From contig JAOAFH010000163.1 in the NCBI GenBank assembly GCA_026416355.1, positions 1 to 17,722 of the forward strand: a stretch of 17,722 nucleotides of DNA, given 5' to 3'. This DNA comes from Clostridiales bacterium (GTDB lineage Bacteria > Bacillota > Clostridia > Clostridiales > Caloramatoraceae). A program made the translations under genes and the position numbers. A model generated the notes under the pieces. The model saw only the letters and a list, made by a program, of their open reading frames with translations. It was not told the origin of the DNA and made no database searches. This document shows, piece after piece, positions 14,237 to 17,722 of the stretch (position 1 is its first letter; each line of letters begins with the position of its first letter).

Positions 14237-15523
14237 GTGCGCCTAGAGTTAGGAAAAATTTTTATTAAAGATGTCCAGTTTTCAAATCAAACAAAGGTTG
14301 AAAATGGAATTCTTTATGTAAACAAAGAAGAGCTAATTAAAGAAGTTTCAGGGGATGAGAGACTAAAGAGTATTGATGTTGAGCTTGCAAGACCAGGTGA
14401 GGAAGTAAGAATAATTCCGGTAAAGGATGTTATTGAACCTAGAGTAAAGGTAGAAGGAAAGGGTGGAATATTCCCAGGATTTATATCAAAGGTTGATACT
14501 GTAGGTTCAGGAAGAACACATGTTTTAAAGGGTGCAGCTGTGGTTACAACAGGAAAAATAGTTGGTTTCCAAGAGGGAATAATTGATATGTCAGGAGAGG
14601 GAGCAAAGTATACTCCATTCTCAAAGACAAATAATGTAGTTTTAATTTGTGAACCAGTTGACAATCTACCACAACACGAACATGAAGAAGCCGTTAGAAT
14701 GGTAGGATTTAAAGCTGCCACATATTTAGGAAAAGCAGGAATGAATGTTGAACCAGATGAGGTAAAGGTATATGAAACATTGCCTCTACTTGAACAAGTT
14801 AAAATGTATCCAGAACTACCAAAGGTTGTTTATGTGTATATGCTTCAAAGTCAAGGGTTATTACACGACACTTATGTATATGGTGTTGATGCAAAGAAGA
14901 TTATTCCAACATTTATATATCCAACAGAAGTTTTTGATGGAGCAATAGTTAGTGGTAACTGTGTTTCAGCATGTGATAAAAACCCAACATATGTTCATAT
15001 GAATCACCCAATTATTGAGGATTTATATGAAAGACATGGAAAGGACTTTAATTTCTTAGGATGTGTAATTACTAACGAAAATGTATATCTAGCAGACAAG
15101 GAAAGATCATCAAATTACACAGCCAAGCTAGTAGAATTTTTAGGTGCAGATGCTGCAATAATATCAGAAGAGGGATTTGGAAATCCTGATGCAGACCTAG
15201 TTATGAACTGTAACAAGATAGAAGAAAAAGGAATAAAAACAGTTTTAGTAACTGATGAATATGCAGGACGTGATGGTGCTTCACAATCACTTGCAGATTC
15301 AACTCCAAAGGGCAATGCTGTTGTTACAGCAGGTAATGCAAATGAAGTTGTTGTACTTCCACCTATGAAGAAGGTTATTGGTCATGCAGAAGCTGCAAAT
15401 GTTATAGCAGGAGGATTCTCAGGCTCACTTAGAGAAGATGGTTCAATTGAGGCTGAAATACAAGTTATAACAGGTGCAACAAGTGAAGTGGGATTTGGAT
15501 ACTTAACAGCAAAAGGATTTTAA
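14237..15523 (+). CDS. grdE: Glycine reductase component B, pyruvoyl proprotein GrdE
   Basis: This 428-residue precursor of two protein B subunits begins VRLELGKIFIKDVQF, as in the family. The self-cleavage site is seen as SGNCVSACDK: Asn241 then Cys242 (codon 14960-14962). Cleavage at Asn-Cys converts Cys242 to the N-terminal pyruvoyl group that holds the substrate amine as a Schiff base. This would give fragments of 241 and 187 residues, matching the known ~25 and ~22 kDa subunits. GTG at 14237 is preferred over the GTG at 14228, which lies in AGGAGGTG. Paralogues serve betaine or sarcosine reductases; linkage to the glycine riboswitch, trxBA and grdA favours glycine. It is followed 15 bases later by grdA. 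Confidence 0.95.
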   Translation: MRLELGKIFIKDVQFSNQTKVENGILYVNKEELIKEVSGDERLKSIDVELARPGEEVRIIPVKDVIEPRVKVEGKGGIFPGFISKVDTVGSGRTHVLKGAAVVTTGKIVGFQEGIIDMSGEGAKYTPFSKTNNVVLICEPVDNLPQHEHEEAVRMVGFKAATYLGKAGMNVEPDEVKVYETLPLLEQVKMYPELPKVVYVYMLQSQGLLHDTYVYGVDAKKIIPTFIYPTEVFDGAIVSGNCVSACDKNPTYVHMNHPIIEDLYERHGKDFNFLGCVITNENVYLADKERSSNYTAKLVEFLGADAAIISEEGFGNPDADLVMNCNKIEEKGIKTVLVTDEYAGRDGASQSLADSTPKGNAVVTAGNANEVVVLPPMKKVIGHAEAANVIAGGFSGSLREDGSIEAEIQVITGATSEVGFGYLTAKGF

Positions 15524-15538
15524 AGGAGGGATTTAATT

Positions 15539-16012
15539 ATGATACTAAAGGATAGAAAGGTTATAGCAATAGGTGATAGAGATGGTATTCCAGGACCAGC
15601 AATAGAGGAGTGTGTAAAATCAGCAGGAGCTGAAGTAGTTTTTGCTTCAACAGAATGCTTCGTTTGAACGGCTGCGGGTGCAATGGATCTGGAGATCCAA
15701 CAAAGAGTAAAAGATTTAACAGAAAAATATGGTGCTGAAAATGTTGTTGTTGTTTTAGGAGGTTCAGAGGCAGAAGCAGCTGGGCTTTCAGCAGAAACAG
15801 TAACAGCAGGAGACCCAACTTATGCAGGTCCACTAGCAGGTATATCTTTAGGTCTAAGGGTATATCATATGCTAGAAGAAGAAATTAAGAATGAATGTGA
15901 TCCAGCTGTTTATGATGAACAGGGTGGAATGATGGAAATGGTTCTTGACGTTGAAGCAATTTCCAATGAGGTACGTTCTATAAGAGAACAGTATACACAA
16001 TATAAAGATTAA
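15539..16012 (+). CDS. grdA: Glycine reductase selenoprotein A (in-frame UGA = Sec43)
   Basis: This 157-residue acidic selenoprotein is the shared carrier of glycine, sarcosine and betaine reductases. It takes the carboxymethyl group from protein B as a selenoether and hands it to protein C, becoming a Se-S bridge that TrxA reduces. The frame from ATG 15539 (RBS AAGGAGGG) runs through TGA 15665-15667 to TAA 16010-16012. The peptide across the UGA, TECFVUTAAGAMDLE, matches the conserved GrdA active site, with Cys40 two residues before Sec43. A hairpin follows the UGA at the distance of a bacterial SECIS. Automatic callers may report only the part after the UGA. It is 19 bases before grdB. Confidence 0.97.
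15684..15699 (+). promoter_or_regulatory. SECIS-like hairpin of grdA
   Basis: TGGATC (15684-15689), loop TGGA, GATCCA (15694-15699) form a perfect 6-bp stem 16 bases after the UGA, within the coding sequence. Bacterial SECIS elements bind SelB and lie directly 3' of the Sec codon. Confidence 0.7.
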
Positions 16013-16031
16013 TACTGGGGAGGTGGGATAA

Positions 16032-17333
16032 GTGATTAAGGTTGTTCATTATATAAACCAGTTTTTTGGTCAAGTAGGTGGAGAGGAAAAGGCACATATC
16101 GAGCCATTTGTAAAAGAAGGGTTTGTTGGACCAGGTATGGCTCTAAATGCTGCATTTAAAGGGCAAGCACAGATAGTAGCAACAATAATCTGTGGTGACT
16201 CATATTATGCTGAAAATGAAGAAAAGGCAAAGGCTACTATTCTTGAAATGGTAAAAGAATATCAGCCAGACTTATTCATTGCAGGACCAGCATTTAATGC
16301 AGGAAGATATGGTAATGCATGTGGTAGTGTGTGTAAATTAATTAAAGAAAATTTAAATATCCCTGTTGTGACAGGAATGTATATAGAAAACCCTGGTGTT
16401 GATCTTTATAGAAAGGATGTTTATATAGTTCCAACAAAGGATAATGCTGCTGGTATGAGAGAGGCAGTTCCTAAGATGGCATCACTTGCGTTGAAATTAA
16501 TAAACAACCAAGAAATTGGTAGTCCAGAAGAAGAAGGATATATTGAAAGAGGAATTAGAAAAAATTACTTTGCTACTGAAAGAGGCTCAAAAAGAGCTGT
16601 TGATATGTTAGTTAAGAAGATTAAGGGAGAGGAATTTAAAACAGAATTTAAAATGCCTGATTTTGATAGGGTAGCACCTAATTCTCCAGTTATTGATATA
16701 ACTAAGGCTAAAATTGCTTTAGTTACTTCAGGAGGAATAGTTCCAAAGGGCAACCCAGACAAAATTGAATCATCAAGTGCATCAAAGTTTGGTAAATATG
16801 ATATAGAAGGTGTATTTGATTTAACAAAGGAAACATTTGAAACTGCACATGGTGGTTATGACCCTGTTTATGCAAATGCTGATGCAGACAGAGTTTTACC
16901 TGTGGACGTTTTAAGAGAGCTTGAGAAGGAAGGAAAAATTGGTTCACTTCATAGATATTATTATTCAACAGTTGGAAATGGTACAGCTGTTGCAAGTGCA
17001 AAGAAATATGGTGAAAAAATTGCTAGGGAACTGATTGCAGATGGAGTTCAGGCAGTAATCTTAACCTCTACTTGAGGTACTTGTACTCGTTGCGGTGCAA
17101 CGATGGTAAAGGAAATTGAAAGGGCAGGTCTGCCTGTAGTTCATATGTGTACAATTGTTCCAATATCTAAAACAGTTGGTGCAAATAGAATAGTTCCTAC
17201 TGTTGCAATACCACACCCACTTGGAAATCCAAACCTTTCACATGAAGATGAAAAGGCACTAAGAAGAAAGTTAGTAGAAAAAGCACTTAAGGCTCTAGAA
17301 ACCCCTGTAGAAGAACAGACTGTTTTTGAATAA
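16032..17333 (+). CDS. grdB: Glycine reductase selenoprotein B (in-frame UGA = Sec348)
   Basis: This 433-residue catalytic selenoprotein is the large subunit of protein B, which together with the pyruvoyl subunit from GrdE cleaves the C-N bond of glycine. It starts at GTG 16032 (GGGAGGTGGG upstream) with VKVVHYINQFFGQVGGEEKA, as in the family. TGA 17073-17075 is read as Sec348 in TSTUGTCTRCGATM, so the redox site is U-x2-C-x2-C with Cys351 and Cys354. The frame then continues HMCTIVPISKTVGANRIVP to TAA 17331-17333. Full length matches the ~47 kDa known subunit. The substrate could be sarcosine or betaine in paralogues; context supports glycine. A hairpin separates it from grdC. Confidence 0.97.
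17088..17102 (+). promoter_or_regulatory. SECIS-like hairpin of grdB
   Basis: CGTTGC (17088-17093), loop GGT, GCAACG (17097-17102) make a perfect 6-bp stem beginning 12 bases after the UGA. It is in the position expected of a bacterial SECIS, and its loop differs from that of grdA. Confidence 0.7.
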
Positions 17334-17339
17334 AGAAAC

Positions 17340-17378
17340 ATAAGTTCCGTTCAAGATTAAACCTTGAACGGAACTTAT
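17340..17378 (+). other. Perfect 16-bp intercistronic hairpin between grdB and grdC
   Basis: Arms 17340-17355 and 17363-17378 are fully complementary (core AGTTCCGTTCAAG / CTTGAACGGAACT) with a 7-base loop. It starts 7 bases after the grdB stop and ends 22 bases before the grdC ribosome site. The downstream bases TGTAAAATATTTTG are not a proper U-run, so it is more likely a partial terminator or an mRNA-stabilising/processing stem than a full stop. Confidence 0.75.
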
Positions 17379-17414
17379 TGTAAAATATTTTGAAATTATG
17401 GGAGGTAATTTTAT

Positions 17415-17722
17415 ATGTATCCTGTTATAAAGGGAGCTAGTTATATATTGGTTCATACACCTGATATGGTTATACATAACGGAACAACTCAAACCCTAGA
17501 GAGGGAAACAAATCCAGATTCTGAATATCTAAAGAATATAACTAATCATTTAAGAAGTTATCAAGATGTAGTATCATATCCAGTTAACCAAACATATATA
17601 GGAAATTTTGATCCAGAGGATTTAGCAAACCTTCCAAGACCTTGGTATCAAAAGCCAATTGAAAATGCATCAAGATACGGTAAGTTTGGTGAAATTATGC
17701 CAGAGGATGAGTTTTATGGACT
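17415..17722 (+). CDS. grdC: Glycine reductase component C, beta subunit GrdC (3' partial)
   Basis: The first ~102 residues are visible, reading MYPVIKGASYILVHTPDM and continuing with HNGTTQTLERETNP, SYPVNQTYIGN and RPWYQKPIENASRYGKFGEIMPEDEFYG, which match the N-terminus of GrdC. Protein C (GrdC with GrdD) takes the carboxymethyl-Se intermediate from GrdA and releases acetyl phosphate through a Cys-bound acetyl/ketene-type intermediate. The ATG at 17415 follows GGGAGGT. The gene continues past the window end. GrdD is expected next, but this cannot be seen. Confidence 0.93.
   Translation, partial: MYPVIKGASYILVHTPDMVIHNGTTQTLERETNPDSEYLKNITNHLRSYQDVVSYPVNQTYIGNFDPEDLANLPRPWYQKPIENASRYGKFGEIMPEDEFYG

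Noticed and set aside
14314..14721. Long minus-strand open frame antisense to grdE, and similar antisense frames over trxB, grdA and grdB
   Set aside because: They mirror the codon pattern of the real genes, lack ribosome sites and give low-complexity products.
15683..16012. Independent 109-aa gene beginning after the UGA of grdA
   Set aside because: It has no ribosome site, and the residues before and after the UGA form one conserved GrdA active site.
17103..17333. Independent 76-aa gene after the UGA of grdB
   Set aside because: It continues the GrdB frame with family-conserved sequence and has no ribosome site of its own.
1..17722. CRISPR array, prophage or intact insertion sequence
   Set aside because: No regularly spaced direct repeats, phage structural genes or DDE transposases are seen. 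The Rpn-family gene is not an insertion sequence by itself.

Overview
The window is low-GC, AT-rich DNA with strong Shine-Dalgarno sites, frequent TTG and GTG starts, and many intrinsic terminators. Together with a clostridial spore photoproduct lyase and a selenium-dependent glycine reductase operon, this points to an anaerobic, endospore-forming, amino-acid-fermenting member of the Clostridia (Peptostreptococcaceae- or Tissierellales-like). The species cannot be named from the sequence alone.

Left part (1-2100): the 3' end of a cell-wall-anchored surface protein (helical-repeat barrel plus LPKTG sorting signal), then a secreted protein ending in a transcobalamin-like DUF4430 domain. A strong hairpin closes this pair and lies inside a small element with imperfect inverted ends. 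Middle part (2100-9250): a Cof-type HAD phosphatase; a convergent two-gene unit with a metallophosphoesterase missing specific metal ligands and a 333-residue protein of unknown function; tRNA-Glu and tRNA-Ser; an Rpn/PD-(D/E)XK nuclease-family protein; two small membrane proteins; a spore photoproduct lyase; and a DUF362/ferredoxin protein. Then come a radical SAM/SPASM-like protein (minus strand), the tRNA methyltransferase TrmL and a DegV fatty-acid-binding protein.

Right part (12180-17722): the glycine reductase locus. A single-aptamer glycine riboswitch followed by an intrinsic terminator precedes grdX-trxB-trxA-grdE-grdA-grdB-grdC, and grdC runs off the window. TrxB and TrxA feed electrons to the selenoprotein GrdA. 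GrdE (a self-cleaving pyruvoyl precursor) and the selenoprotein GrdB form the substrate-binding protein B. GrdC, with GrdD expected beyond the window, releases acetyl phosphate for ATP synthesis.

Both grdA and grdB contain an in-frame UGA read as selenocysteine, each followed by a short SECIS-like hairpin. A standard ORF caller would split or truncate both genes.
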